Positions 49,497 to 59,484 are shown, counted from the stretch's first letter. The stretch is DNA of 64,000 nucleotides from an uncultured Ruminococcus sp. (GCA_902802795.1 CADCNI010000005.1:44124-108123); one strand, 5' to 3'. Numbers and translations are program-made. The notes: a model not told the origin generated them from the letters alone.

Positions 49497-51674
49497 ATGA
49501 TGACACCCATGTTCGTAGAAGTACCGTCGTGGCTGCATGATCTGTGGCTGGTGCTGAAAGAAATCTTTCATTCGCTGGGCGGTATCACGTTTTTTGCACG
49601 ATGGATCATTCCTGTGATTGCCGTCATCGTGTTGACGCGCTGCGTCCGTTCCATGCTGTCGGGGCACGAAGCGCCCGAAGTCTGGGCCTACCTGGATGTG
49701 GCGGGTTACGGGCGGCTGGCCGTGAGCCATTGGGAGAATACCATCGGCAGAGCGCCGGCCAGCGATATCGTGATTGACTTTCCCACGATCTCACGTTCTC
49801 ACGCGGTGCTGATCCGCGACCAGAACAAGCGCTGGACGATTTCCGACCTCGGCTCCACCGGCGGCGTGAGCGTCAACGGCAAGTCGGTGAGCGGTACGGC
49901 GGCGCTTACCGCGGGCAGCACCCTGAAGCTCGCGGATGTGGAGGCGCGGTTTCTGGTGACGCGTCCCAGGGGGCCGCAAAGGGAAAAAAATATGAAAGTG
50001 GCAAGGACGCTGCGCCCTGTCAATACGCTGCTGATGCTCAGTGTGTTTATTTTGCTCACCGTGGCGGAGCTGCTGGCGGGCGGCGTGGCGGACAGAGGCG
50101 CGGTGACGGTCTGCTTCGGCACGCTGCTCGTGCTGATGTGGGGCTACTACATCGTCATGCGCATACTGGTCAAAACCGGCATCGAAGTGGAAATGTTGGC
50201 GTTTTTTCTGTCAGCCATCGGATTTTCCGTCGCTGCGTCCTCTTCGCCCAAGGAACTCTACAAGCAGCTTTTTGCCTTTTTGCTGGGTTTCGGTCTGTTT
50301 GCGCTGCTGGGATGGTTTTTGCGTGATTTAAAACGCGTCACGTCGGTCAAAATGTATGTGATGATCGGCGCGGTTGGCCTGCTGCTTTTCAATCTCATTT
50401 TCGGTCAGACCAAAAACGGCGCGAAAAACTGGATTTCTTTAGGCGGCGTATCTTTGCAGCCCTCGGAGCTGGTCAAGATTGCCTTTGTCTTTATCGGAGC
50501 CGCGACGCTGGATATTTTGCTGACCAAGAAAAACCTCGCCTACTTCATCGGCTTCTCCGGCGTATGTATCGGCGCGCTCGCGCTGATGGGGGACTTCGGC
50601 ACCGCGTCCATCTTCTTTGTGGCGTTCGTTGTCATCGCGTTCATGCGTTCGGGCGACTTTGCCACACTCGCTCTGATTGGCGCTACGGTGGTGTTCGGCG
50701 TGATGCTGGTGCTGAAATTTAAGCCCTATGTGGCCCGACGCTTTGCGATATGGGGGCACGCGTGGGATGACGCGTACAACCTCGGCTATCAGCAGACCCG
50801 CACCATGTCCGCCGCCGCCAGCGGAGGGCTCGCGGGCGTAGGTGTGGGCAGCGGATGGCTGCGCAATGTGGTGGCGGCGGACACCGATCTGGTGTTTGGC
50901 GTGGTGTGTGAGGAATGGGGACTGGTGATCGCCCTTATTTCGGTGCTGTGCATCTGCGCGCTTGCGGCGTTCACCGTCAAGAGCGCCGCCAACGGACGTT
51001 CCTCCTTCTATGTGATCGCCGCCTGCGCCGCCGTGAGTATGATGGTGTTTCAGACCACGCTCAACACGCTGGGTTCGGTGGATATCCTGCCGCTGACCGG
51101 CGTGACGTTCCCCTTTGTGTCCAACGGCGGTTCGAGCATGCTGTCAAGCTGGGGGCTTCTCGCCTATGTCAAGGCGGCCGACACCCGCCGTAACGCCAGC
51201 TTTGCCGCCGCGAGGGAGAATTTCAAGGTGCGCATCCAGAGCGGCGCGGCGTGGACGGACGAAAAAGGACAGCCGCTGCCGGAAGTGGAAAACATGATCG
51301 GGCGCAGCGAGTACGATTTCAGCAAGCTGGGACAGCTTGCGGAGCGTGTGAGAATCAAGCTGATCGACGCGGGCCTCCTCAAGCCGGTGGCCGACATCGA
51401 CTTTGCCGAAAAGCCGATGGAGAGCGGCGAGGGCGTGGTGGATCAGGATCCCGACAGTGTGAAGAAATTTGCGCCGGAGGATATGATTTACTCCAACCCG
51501 TGGAATAAATACGCCGAGCAGGCGGGTCAGGCGAAAGAGCCTCCGACGACAGAGAAGCCCTCCGAAACGGCGAACGAGCAGACCGTGAGACGGCGCGTGC
51601 GCCATCATTATGCCGACGACGGAGACGGCGCTTCGGACGGCGAGACTTACATCGGCAAGCGGCACAGATATTGA
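49497..51674 (+). CDS. FHA-domain/FtsW-type SEDS glycosyltransferase fusion
   Basis: A 725-residue protein. After one TM (about 28-50) comes an FHA phosphothreonine-binding domain (about 66-155: ENTIGRAPASDIVI, SRSHAVL, STGGVSVNG). It is followed by a ten-helix SEDS domain (about 175-580) with FGQTKNGAKNWISLGGVSLQPSELVKI, LMGDFGTASIF and FPFVSNGGSSMLSSWGL, then a polar C-terminal tail (about 590-725). SEDS proteins polymerise glycan strands with a class B PBP, which is the next gene. ATG 49497 is used (AAAGGG 12 bp upstream); nearby in-frame ATGs at 49485 and 49500 are possible. Confidence 0.93.
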   Translation: MMTPMFVEVPSWLHDLWLVLKEIFHSLGGITFFARWIIPVIAVIVLTRCVRSMLSGHEAPEVWAYLDVAGYGRLAVSHWENTIGRAPASDIVIDFPTISRSHAVLIRDQNKRWTISDLGSTGGVSVNGKSVSGTAALTAGSTLKLADVEARFLVTRPRGPQREKNMKVARTLRPVNTLLMLSVFILLTVAELLAGGVADRGAVTVCFGTLLVLMWGYYIVMRILVKTGIEVEMLAFFLSAIGFSVAASSSPKELYKQLFAFLLGFGLFALLGWFLRDLKRVTSVKMYVMIGAVGLLLFNLIFGQTKNGAKNWISLGGVSLQPSELVKIAFVFIGAATLDILLTKKNLAYFIGFSGVCIGALALMGDFGTASIFFVAFVVIAFMRSGDFATLALIGATVVFGVMLVLKFKPYVARRFAIWGHAWDDAYNLGYQQTRTMSAAASGGLAGVGVGSGWLRNVVAADTDLVFGVVCEEWGLVIALISVLCICALAAFTVKSAANGRSSFYVIAACAAVSMMVFQTTLNTLGSVDILPLTGVTFPFVSNGGSSMLSSWGLLAYVKAADTRRNASFAAARENFKVRIQSGAAWTDEKGQPLPEVENMIGRSEYDFSKLGQLAERVRIKLIDAGLLKPVADIDFAEKPMESGEGVVDQDPDSVKKFAPEDMIYSNPWNKYAEQAGQAKEPPTTEKPSETANEQTVRRRVRHHYADDGDGASDGETYIGKRHRY

Positions 51675-51694
51675 GAGGGGAGGCCTGACGACAG

Positions 51695-53074
51695 ATGAAA
51701 AAGGTGCAAAGACGGGCATTGAGCGTGCTGCTCATCATCCTGTGTCTGATGGGCGGCGTGGGCTATTTCACGTTCCGGTTTTTCCATGAGGGCGAGAAAT
51801 GGATCAATTTCACCGCCAACAAGCATATTTATTCGGGCGGTATGGTGATCGGCGGCGCGATTTATGACCGCGACGGCAATCCCCTGCTGCACACGGTGGA
51901 CGGTGTGCGTAAATACAGCGAAAACGAGAGCGTCAGGTGCGCCACCATGCACATTGTGGGAGACAAAAAGAGCAATATTGCCACTTCGCTGCAAAAGGTG
52001 TACGCCAACGAAATGGTGAGCTACAACATTGTCAACGGCACTTATTCGGTAGGCGGCATGGGCAACTATATCTATACCACACTTGACCCCGACGCGTGCG
52101 CCAGGGCGTATGAAAAACTCAAGGGACAGAAGGGCGCGGTGTGCGTGATGAATTACAAGACCGGCGAGGTGCTGTGTCTGGTAAGTACACCCACCTATGA
52201 CCCCGAAAATCCGCCTAAAATCGAGGACGGCGACGACGCGTATGAGGGCGTTTACATCAACCGCGCCCTTTCCTCCCGTTTTCCGCCCGGTTCGGTGTAT
52301 AAGACGGTGACGGCGGGCGCCGCCATTGAGAACATTGCCGATATCGACGAGCAGGTTTTCGACTGTCAGCATACCTTTGTCACCAACGGGCAGAAGGTGG
52401 TGTGTTCCGGCACGCACGGCGAGCAGGATTTCCGTACGGCGCTGCGCAATTCCTGCAATGTGGCGTTCGGACAGATATCCATACAGGTGGGATGGGACGC
52501 GACCACGGCGTATGCCCAAAAAGTCGGCATCAGCACGGCGCATGAGCTGAGCGGCATCAAGACGGTCAAAGGCACCGTCGCATCCTCCGGCGGCAGCAAC
52601 GAACTGGCGTGGCTGGGCATCGGGCAGAATACCGATGAGGTCAACCCCTATGCTATGATGCGGTATATGGGCATCATCGCCAACGGCGGCGTTTGTCAGG
52701 AGCCGTATTTAGTGGAGGATATCACCACTTCGGCGGGTCTGAAAACGGGATTTGCCCGCACGCGGAAATCGCAGCGCATTCTGAGCGAGGACACCGCGAG
52801 CCGTCTTTCCGACATGATGCGCTATACGGTGTCCAACGGCTACGGCGACAGACATTTCCCTGACGGCATGGAGGTCTGCGCCAAGACCGGCACGGCGGAA
52901 CTCGACGGTAAGAAGAAATCTCACGCGTGGTTTGTCGGCTTTTCCGGCAATGAACAGTACCCCTATGCCTTTGCCGTAGTCGTGCAGAACGGCGGCAGCG
53001 GCTATAGCGTGGCGAGACCTATCGCGTCGGAAGTGCTGGGCGCGCTGAAAGAAAAGGCAGACAAGGCGAATTAG
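51695..53074 (+). CDS. Class B penicillin-binding protein (transpeptidase)
   Basis: A 459-residue membrane-anchored D,D-transpeptidase, short for class B, similar to PbpA-type proteins. TM about 8-28. Catalytic S200-xx-K203 in FPPGSVYK, S253-x-N255 in NSCNVAFG and K397-T-G in AKTGTAE are intact. It starts 20 bp after the FHA-SEDS gene and is its likely partner in peptidoglycan synthesis. Its TAG stop is the first part of a heptamer repeat tract. Confidence 0.94.
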   Translation: MKKVQRRALSVLLIILCLMGGVGYFTFRFFHEGEKWINFTANKHIYSGGMVIGGAIYDRDGNPLLHTVDGVRKYSENESVRCATMHIVGDKKSNIATSLQKVYANEMVSYNIVNGTYSVGGMGNYIYTTLDPDACARAYEKLKGQKGAVCVMNYKTGEVLCLVSTPTYDPENPPKIEDGDDAYEGVYINRALSSRFPPGSVYKTVTAGAAIENIADIDEQVFDCQHTFVTNGQKVVCSGTHGEQDFRTALRNSCNVAFGQISIQVGWDATTAYAQKVGISTAHELSGIKTVKGTVASSGGSNELAWLGIGQNTDEVNPYAMMRYMGIIANGGVCQEPYLVEDITTSAGLKTGFARTRKSQRILSEDTASRLSDMMRYTVSNGYGDRHFPDGMEVCAKTGTAELDGKKKSHAWFVGFSGNEQYPYAFAVVVQNGGSGYSVARPIASEVLGALKEKADKAN

Positions 53075-53105
53075 CGGTTAGTGGTTAGCGGTTAGTGGTT
53101 AGCGG
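53071..53105 (+). repeat. Heptamer tract (TTAGYGG)5
   Basis: Five contiguous heptamers TTAGCGG/TTAGTGG, alternating, begin at 53071. The TAG of the first is the stop codon of the PBP gene. Confidence 0.95.
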
Positions 53106-53134
53106 CTGACCGCTATCAAAGGGGGGACGATGAA

Positions 53135-54476
53135 ATGATAAAACACAACATCGGCAAAAGGACACTTGCGCTCGCGTTGGCGGCGGTGATGCTGGCTTCG
53201 TTTGCTTCGTGCGCACGCGGGAAAAACGGCGCGGCTGTGAGTGAAAGCGATACCGCTCCGCATTCGCAAAAGGCGGACGACGGGCTGTATTATCCCGTCA
53301 CCAAGGAGTCTTTTTATGACGAGAACGGCGAGTTGTCGCGCTGTTACGAGTATGCCTATTCGCCCGAGGGCTATCTGTTGAAAGAACGGCATTACCATGT
53401 AACTGACGGAAAAATCGACCAGGATTACAGTTCCCAATACAGCTATGACGGAAACGGCAGAATGACAAAGCAAGTCAGCGACTATACGGGGTGGAACGAT
53501 GAAATTGACCAATGGAACTATGACAGATGGACCACGACCTATGAATATGACGACATGGGACGTATGATGGCTTATGAATATTTGTGCGAAAACTACCACA
53601 TGAAGGAGAGAAAAGAGGTGATGGACGAATCGGCGCTGACAGAAACCGACCGCCTTGTAATAAGATCGACCATTGCCTATTTCAACGATAAATTAACCGG
53701 CGGTTATCTGAGCAGATTGCGTTCCCGTCAGGTTGATGTAGACGGCGGGCTGCTTGATTTTTGGGAGGATACGCTGTACGACGCAAACGGTAAGCCGCTC
53801 TGGAAAAGTAACCAGTATAACGCAGGCTCGACTCGTTACGACGAATACCAATACGATAGCAAAGGACGTGTAACCTCACAATCAACCCGATATGTGACGG
53901 ATGCATATATTTCTGAATCCCTTTACAGCGTGGAATATGACGACCAGTCCCGCGTCATAGCCCAAAAGAGAATGTACGACGGCATGAAGGATTCATGGGT
54001 CTTTTTTTACAACGAAGATGGTTCCTATGCCGGATGTGATGAAACCGATGTACACGGCTATGTATGTCAGGAACGATGTCAATATGCCGCAAACGGCGAG
54101 TTGATTTGTATGACGTTCCATCACGAGTGCGAGGACGCAGACCTTATAGCAATCCAAACAAACAAAAAGACAAGTTCGGCGCGCTGGTGAGCACATGGCT
54201 GCGTTGTCGTCCTAGGTGGGCGCCAGCCCACCGTCGTCCTCAAAAAAGGAATATTCCGATTACGACGCAAACGGCAACTGCGGCACGGTCACGCTCTATG
54301 CGCTGACCGATAACGGAGACTGGAAGCTGAATGAAAAGCATATCTATGAATACGGCGATAAGATACCCAAAGGCGTCACATACGGCACATCGCAGGACAA
54401 ACAGGAGAAGCAGCGGTTGGCGGTGCTGAATTTTGATGAGGACAAAAGGCTGTTTCACGAATATCTGATTCGCTGA
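53135..54476 (+). pseudogene. YD-repeat-like lipoprotein gene, interrupted
   Basis: ATG 53135 (GGGGGGA upstream) starts a lipoprotein (lipobox ASFASC) with many short Tyr/Asp/Gly repeats (YEYAYSPEGYL, YSYDGNGRM, YEYDDMGRM, YQYDSKGRV, VEYDDQSRV), the RHS/YD-repeat style of beta-rich surface proteins. The frame stops at 54190, yet clear continuation in another frame (EYSDYDANGNC...YGDKIPKGVTYGTSQD) runs to 54476. Between them is a 27-bp insert (54206-54239) with GTCGTCC at both ends around hairpin GGTGGGC/GCCCACC. It is a paralogue of the next gene. Confidence 0.75.
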
Positions 54477-54503
54477 AACAGGATTGCGAAAGGAAGGAAC
54501 AGA

Positions 54504-55815
54504 ATGATCACGAAATCTCTCAAAAGAGCGCTTGTGTTCGCAATGGCGGCAGTGATCCTCTGCACGGCTTCATGCGGGAAAGACGGGAAAAGCGGGGAAG
54601 CCGAAGAAGCCGGGAAAAAAACGGAAATGGTTTATCCGCTGGTGGAGGAATGCTGCTATAACAATTCGGACGAGCTGCTCAGTCGCACCGAATATGCATA
54701 TTCGCCGGAGGGGTATCTGCTGTCGGAGAGAACATGGAGCTACTATTATGTGAAAGACTTTGACGGCGGAGAAAATTATTCGCCCGAATATGACCGGTCT
54801 TATCTGTACGGTGAAACCGACGTCAACACCTACCGCTACGACCAAGCCGGACGGCTGGTGGAGGAATACAACGGGTACCACTTTGATGACGGCAGCAAGG
54901 GTCTTCACTACAGAAAGTACACCGCAGCTTACGCGTATGACGACAAGGGACGCAGAACCGGCACGAAGGAAATCATCAGGGACTATACGGTCAATGACCC
55001 GTTAAAGGGTTTTCATGACGATAATATGACGCAGGATTCCGAGAACACCACCGATTCGGAGTGCGTCATCACCGACAATACCGAAACAGGAGGCTGGAAA
55101 ATCCTTGAAACCTTTACTTTTTCGGGCGACTATGCCAGTTACAGTGGGGAAACCGTCGAAATGGAATATGACGCGGACGGCAGGCTCCTGTCCAGAACCA
55201 AAACCGTTCCCGCTATTGAGTGCGTTTATACCGCGCGTTATGAATATGATGAAAAGGGCAGGATAGGGATTTTTACCAAAAGATCACCCGTCAGTACGGT
55301 GAAGCGATTCCCTCCGGCATGAAATACGGCACCTCCGGCATTCTCGCCGATCGTCTGACAAAGCGGCAGCGTTCGCTCGGCGGCGAAACAGGCTGCATCG
55401 AAACGGTCACCTACAGCGACGACGGCACGGCCGTCAGGAATCATATTTACCCGGACTGGAGCGAAGAGACTGACTGGCTCCAGAATGAAGAAACCGTCTA
55501 TGCCGACCCCGACGAAAACGGCAACTATCATACGCTTTTCAAATATATATTGAAAGGGCAGGATAGGGATTTTTACCAAAAGATCACCCGTCAGTACGGT
55601 GAAGCGATTCCCTCCGGCATGAAATACGGCACCTCCGGCATTCTCGCCGATAGTACGGTGAAGCGATTCCCTCCGGCATGAAATACGGCACCTCCGGCAT
55701 TCTCGCCGATGAAGAAAGCGTCTCGCCGGTGCATCATAATTTTGATCTCGGCATAGCCAACGAATATCTGTACTATGGTTTTGATGAAACGGATGTATTA
55801 TACGATACATTTTAG
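54504..55815 (+). pseudogene. Second YD-repeat-like lipoprotein gene with two internal duplications
   Basis: ATG 54504 (GAAGGAA upstream) starts a lipoprotein (CTASC) paralogous to its left neighbour (YPLVEECCYNNSDELLSRTEYAYSPEGYL). The open frame ends at 55322, but coding continues in two further frames to TAG 55813-55815. Removing a 92-bp insert (55260-55351, a copy of 55560-55651) and one 59-bp tandem copy (55652-55710) restores one frame of 387 codons, with the junction DEKGRLTKRQ matching DSKGRVTSQ in the paralogue. Confidence 0.82.
55253..55710 (+). repeat. 99-bp direct repeat (R1, R2) plus 59-bp tandem copy (R3)
   Basis: R1 55253-55351 and R2 55553-55651 are identical and exactly 300 bp apart; R3 55652-55710 repeats the last 59 bp of R2. 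All lie inside the lipoprotein pseudogene. Confidence 0.95.
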
Positions 55816-55822
55816 CCACAAA

Positions 55823-55864
55823 CGCTAACAGCTAACAGCTAACGGCTAACAGCTAACGGCTAAC
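55823..55864 (-). repeat. Heptamer tract, inverted relative to 53071
   Basis: Six contiguous heptamers NGCTAAC on the plus strand (GTTAGCN on the minus strand), from 55823 to 55864. With the tract at 53071-53105 it brackets the two lipoprotein pseudogenes as an inverted pair. Confidence 0.95.
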
Positions 55865-55881
55865 TTTAAGGGGGATGTCTG

Positions 55882-56793
55882 ATGAAACTACTGGTAACAG
55901 GCGGCACGACCTTTGTGAGCCGCTGTACGGCGGAATATTTTGTCCGCAAGGGGCATGACGTGACAGTGCTCAACCGCGGCAGCCATCCGCAGGTCGAGGG
56001 CGTGACGCTGCTGTCATGCGACAGGCACGCCCTCGGTGATCGTCTGCAAGGGCGGCATTTTGACGCGGTGCTGGATATCTGCGCCTACACGGCGGAGGAT
56101 ATCGCGGCGCTGCTGGATGCGGGGATGACCTTCGGGGATTACATCATGGTGAGTTCGAGCGCCGTGTATCCCGAAACCAACCCCCAGCCCTTTACGGAGG
56201 AGCAGGACTGCGGCCCAAACGCCATATGGGGGCCTTACGGCGTGAACAAGCTCGCGGCGGAGCAATGGCTGCAAAGCCGCTGTCCTGGGGCGTATATCCT
56301 GCGCCCGCCTTATCTCTACGGCCCGTGGAACAATGTCTATCGCGAGGGATTTGTCTTTGACTGCGCCATGCGGGGCAGGAAGTTTTATCTGCCGCACGAC
56401 GGCGGTATGAAGCTCCAGTTTTTCCATGTGGACGATCTCTGCCGCTTCATGGAGATTCTGCTGGAGCGTCATCCCGCGCCGCGTATTTTTAACGTCGGCA
56501 ATCCCCAGACCGTCACGGTCAGGGAATGGGCGGCGCTGTGCTATGAAGCCGCCGGGGCGGTGCCGGACTTTGCAGAGGTGGAAACCGGCGTGCCGCAGCG
56601 GGATTATTTCTGCTTCCACGATTACGGGTACGAACTCGACGTGTCGCGGCAATGCGCGCTCCTGCCCGACACCAAGCCGCTCCGGGAGGGATTGCGGGAG
56701 ACATTTGCCGTCTATCAGGCGCATCCCGAAAGCGTGTATTTCCGCAAGCCCTATATGGAATATATTGACAAGAATTTATCGGCTGTGAATTGA
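55882..56793 (+). CDS. NAD-dependent epimerase/dehydratase family protein (atypical SDR)
   Basis: A 303-residue Rossmann-fold protein. The nucleotide motif is VTGGTTFVSR in place of the usual GxxGxxG, typical of atypical SDRs. VSSSAVYPET, YGVNKLAAEQWL (the YxxxK pair) and LRPPYLYGPWNNVYREGFVFDCAMRG follow. The substrate is unknown, probably a nucleotide sugar or isoflavone-reductase-like compound. GGGGGAT precedes the ATG. Its TGA stop lies within the -35 of the next promoter. Confidence 0.85.
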   Translation: MKLLVTGGTTFVSRCTAEYFVRKGHDVTVLNRGSHPQVEGVTLLSCDRHALGDRLQGRHFDAVLDICAYTAEDIAALLDAGMTFGDYIMVSSSAVYPETNPQPFTEEQDCGPNAIWGPYGVNKLAAEQWLQSRCPGAYILRPPYLYGPWNNVYREGFVFDCAMRGRKFYLPHDGGMKLQFFHVDDLCRFMEILLERHPAPRIFNVGNPQTVTVREWAALCYEAAGAVPDFAEVETGVPQRDYFCFHDYGYELDVSRQCALLPDTKPLREGLRETFAVYQAHPESVYFRKPYMEYIDKNLSAVN

Positions 56794-56818
56794 CATTTTT
56801 AACAAAATGCTGTATAAT
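56790..56818 (+). promoter_or_regulatory. Consensus promoter for the P-type ATPase/TerD cluster
   Basis: TTGACA (56790-56795), 17 bp, TATAAT (56813-56818). The -35 overlaps the stop codon of the epimerase gene. Confidence 0.92.
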
Positions 56819-56871
56819 ATGAAAGAATACGATAACACAGGCGGATGTTTGTGTTATCCATTGGAAAGGAT

Positions 56872-59484
56872 ATGAAAAAAGCTATGAAATTCAACGGACT
56901 TTCCGCCGAACAGGTGGAGCAAAGCCGCCGTCAGCACGGTTCCAACAGTCTGACGCAGATTCCCCCCGACCCGCTGTGGAAGAAGATTTTAGAGGGCTTC
57001 AAAGACCCCATGATTCTGATTCTGCTGGTGGCGCTGGTCGTGCAGGTGGTGCTGTTTTTCCTGCATCAGGCAGAATGGTATGAGCCCGTCGGCATTCTGA
57101 TCGCCATTCTGATTGCCAACGGCGTGGCTTCGGTCAGCGAAAGCAAGCAGGAGGGCAAGGCCTCCGCGCTCAAGGCGGAGGAAGAAGCCAAGGAAACCGC
57201 CAAGGTCATCCGTGACGGCAAACTCGAAGAAATCCACGTCAGCGAAGTGGTGGTGGACGACATCGTCTTTTTGCAGGCGGGCGACAAGATTCCCGCCGAC
57301 GGCGAGATCGTCGAGGGCGAAATCAAGGTCGATCAGGCGGCGCTCAACGGTGAAACCGAAGAAGCGAAAAAGGCGCCGGCGTCGGATGGCACATCCTATG
57401 ACATCAAAGACCTGCTCAACCAACATTACGCCTATCGCGGCACAGTGGTCTGCGGCGGCGAAGCGTATATGCAGATCAAGGTGGTGGGCGACAAGACCCT
57501 CTTTGGCGAGCTGGCGCTCGAAGTGCAGGAGGATACCCGTCAGACCCCGCTGCAGGTCAAGCTTGCCAAGCTGGCCAAGCAGATTTCCACGTTCGGCTAC
57601 ATCGGCGCGATTGCCATTGTGGCGGGCATCATGGCGAAAACGCTGCTTTCGGGCAATGTGCCGACCGATACCTTCGGCTGGATTCGTCTGGTGATGGACG
57701 CCATCACCGTGGCGGTGACGATCATCGTGTGCGCGGTGCCGGAGGGTCTGCCCATGCTGACCTCCATTCTGCTTTCCTTCCAGAGTATGAAAATGGCGAA
57801 GGACAACGTGCTGGTGCGCAAGATCAACGGTCTGGAAACGGCGGGCAGTCTGAGCCTGCTCTACAGCGATAAGACGGGAACCATCACCGAAGGTCGGCTT
57901 TCAGTGGTGGAAATGGCGACCGGCAACGCGAAGGTCTTTGACGCGCTCGACAAAATGCCGCAGGCTTACGCCAAGGACGTGATCACGGGCATCGGCGTGA
58001 ACAACGGCGCGTCCGCGTCGGACGGCGAAGTGATCGGTGGCAACAGCACCGACCGCGCGCTCATGTCGTTTCTGATCGCATCCCACGCGACGGACGGTCT
58101 GGACAAGGAAGAAGTCAAGACCTTCAACGCCTTTGATTCCAGCAAGAAAAGCTCCAGCATTACGGTGGTGCGTGACGGGCAGTGCGTGACCTTTGTCAAG
58201 GGTGCGCCCGAAAAGATCATCGACAGATGCACCTCTTATGTGGACGAAAACGGCAATGTGCAGGATTTCACCGACAAATCTGTCATTGTCTCGTATATTG
58301 ACGGGCAGGCGGCGCGCTCCATGCGTCTGCTCGGCGTGGCAAAAGCCGACGGCGAAAAAGACGACGAAAACCTTACCCTGCTGTGTGTCATGTGCATCCG
58401 CGACAACGTGAGAAAAGAAGCGGTGGACGCGATCAAGGAAGTGCAGAACGCGGGCATTCAGGTGGTCATGGTGACGGGCGACCGCAAGGAAACCGCCATG
58501 GCCATTGCCAAGGACGCGGATCTGTATCATCCCGAAACCGACGTGGCGCTCACCTCCGCGGAATTGGCGGAAAAGTCGGATGACGAAGTGAAAGAGCTGC
58601 TGCCGCGTCTTCGCGTGGTGGCGCGTGCGCTGCCGACCGACAAGAGCCGTCTGGTGCGTCTGGCGCAGGAACTCAATCTCGTGGTCGGCATGACGGGCGA
58701 CGGCGTGAACGATTCACCCGCGCTGAAAAAGGCGGACGTGGGCTTCGCGATGGGCAGCGGCACCGAGGTGGCCAAGGAAGCCGGCGACATCACGATTCTC
58801 GACGACAACTTCGCCTCCATCGACAAGGCGATTCTCTACGGCCGCACGATGTTCAAGAGCATCCGCAAGTTCCTCATCTTCCAGCTCACGGTCAACGTGG
58901 CGGCGGTGCTGACCTGCTTCATCGGCCCGATGCTGGGCGAGAACGTCATGATGACGGTGGTGCAGTTGCTTCTCATCAATCTGGCGATGGATACGCTGGC
59001 GGCGATTGCCTTCGGCAGCGAACCCGCCATGAAGGAATACATGAAGGACAAACCGATTCCGCGTTCCGAGAGCATCATCAACAAGAGTATGTTCGTGGAG
59101 ATTCTGTTCGGTGCGGCGTATATCACGGGTATCGCTTTGGCGATCCGCTTTGTGCCTTTCGTGGGCGATCTTTTGGGCAGCCATGACCCGGTGTATCTCA
59201 AATCGGCGCTGTTTGCCACTTTTATGATGGCGATTACCTTTAACGGCTTCAACGCGAGAACCGAACATCTCAACCTTTTCAAGGGGCTGAGCAAAAACAC
59301 CAACTTCATTCTGGTCATGCTGGGCATTTTTGTGATGCAGTTTGTCTTTGTCACCTTTGGCGGCGAAGTGCTGAGCGTCACAAGCCTCACGCCGCATACA
59401 TGGCTGGTATGTGTGGCGCTGGCGTTTATGGTGATTCCCATTGATCTGGTCAGAAAGATCATCGTCAAGCTGTTTAGCCGTTAG
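56872..59484 (+). CDS. P-type Ca2+-transporting ATPase (type IIB-like)
   Basis: A cation pump of about 870 residues. The phosphorylated Asp is about residue 333 in SDKTGTITEG; the actuator loop has LNGETEE, the N-domain VKGAPEKI, and the hinge MTGDGVNDSPALKKADVGFAMGSGTEVAKEA. M4 has VPEGLP and M6 has NLAMDTLAA, as in Ca2+ pumps of the PMCA type. The start is uncertain: ATG 56872 (GGAAAGG close upstream), or ATGs at 56845 or 56884. It shares a promoter with the TerD genes. The stop TAG begins another heptamer tract. Confidence 0.93.
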   Translation: MKKAMKFNGLSAEQVEQSRRQHGSNSLTQIPPDPLWKKILEGFKDPMILILLVALVVQVVLFFLHQAEWYEPVGILIAILIANGVASVSESKQEGKASALKAEEEAKETAKVIRDGKLEEIHVSEVVVDDIVFLQAGDKIPADGEIVEGEIKVDQAALNGETEEAKKAPASDGTSYDIKDLLNQHYAYRGTVVCGGEAYMQIKVVGDKTLFGELALEVQEDTRQTPLQVKLAKLAKQISTFGYIGAIAIVAGIMAKTLLSGNVPTDTFGWIRLVMDAITVAVTIIVCAVPEGLPMLTSILLSFQSMKMAKDNVLVRKINGLETAGSLSLLYSDKTGTITEGRLSVVEMATGNAKVFDALDKMPQAYAKDVITGIGVNNGASASDGEVIGGNSTDRALMSFLIASHATDGLDKEEVKTFNAFDSSKKSSSITVVRDGQCVTFVKGAPEKIIDRCTSYVDENGNVQDFTDKSVIVSYIDGQAARSMRLLGVAKADGEKDDENLTLLCVMCIRDNVRKEAVDAIKEVQNAGIQVVMVTGDRKETAMAIAKDADLYHPETDVALTSAELAEKSDDEVKELLPRLRVVARALPTDKSRLVRLAQELNLVVGMTGDGVNDSPALKKADVGFAMGSGTEVAKEAGDITILDDNFASIDKAILYGRTMFKSIRKFLIFQLTVNVAAVLTCFIGPMLGENVMMTVVQLLLINLAMDTLAAIAFGSEPAMKEYMKDKPIPRSESIINKSMFVEILFGAAYITGIALAIRFVPFVGDLLGSHDPVYLKSALFATFMMAITFNGFNARTEHLNLFKGLSKNTNFILVMLGIFVMQFVFVTFGGEVLSVTSLTPHTWLVCVALAFMVIPIDLVRKIIVKLFSR

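Noticed and set aside
53071-53105. CRISPR-like array
   Set aside because: The units are contiguous 7-mers without spacers, and no cas genes are present.
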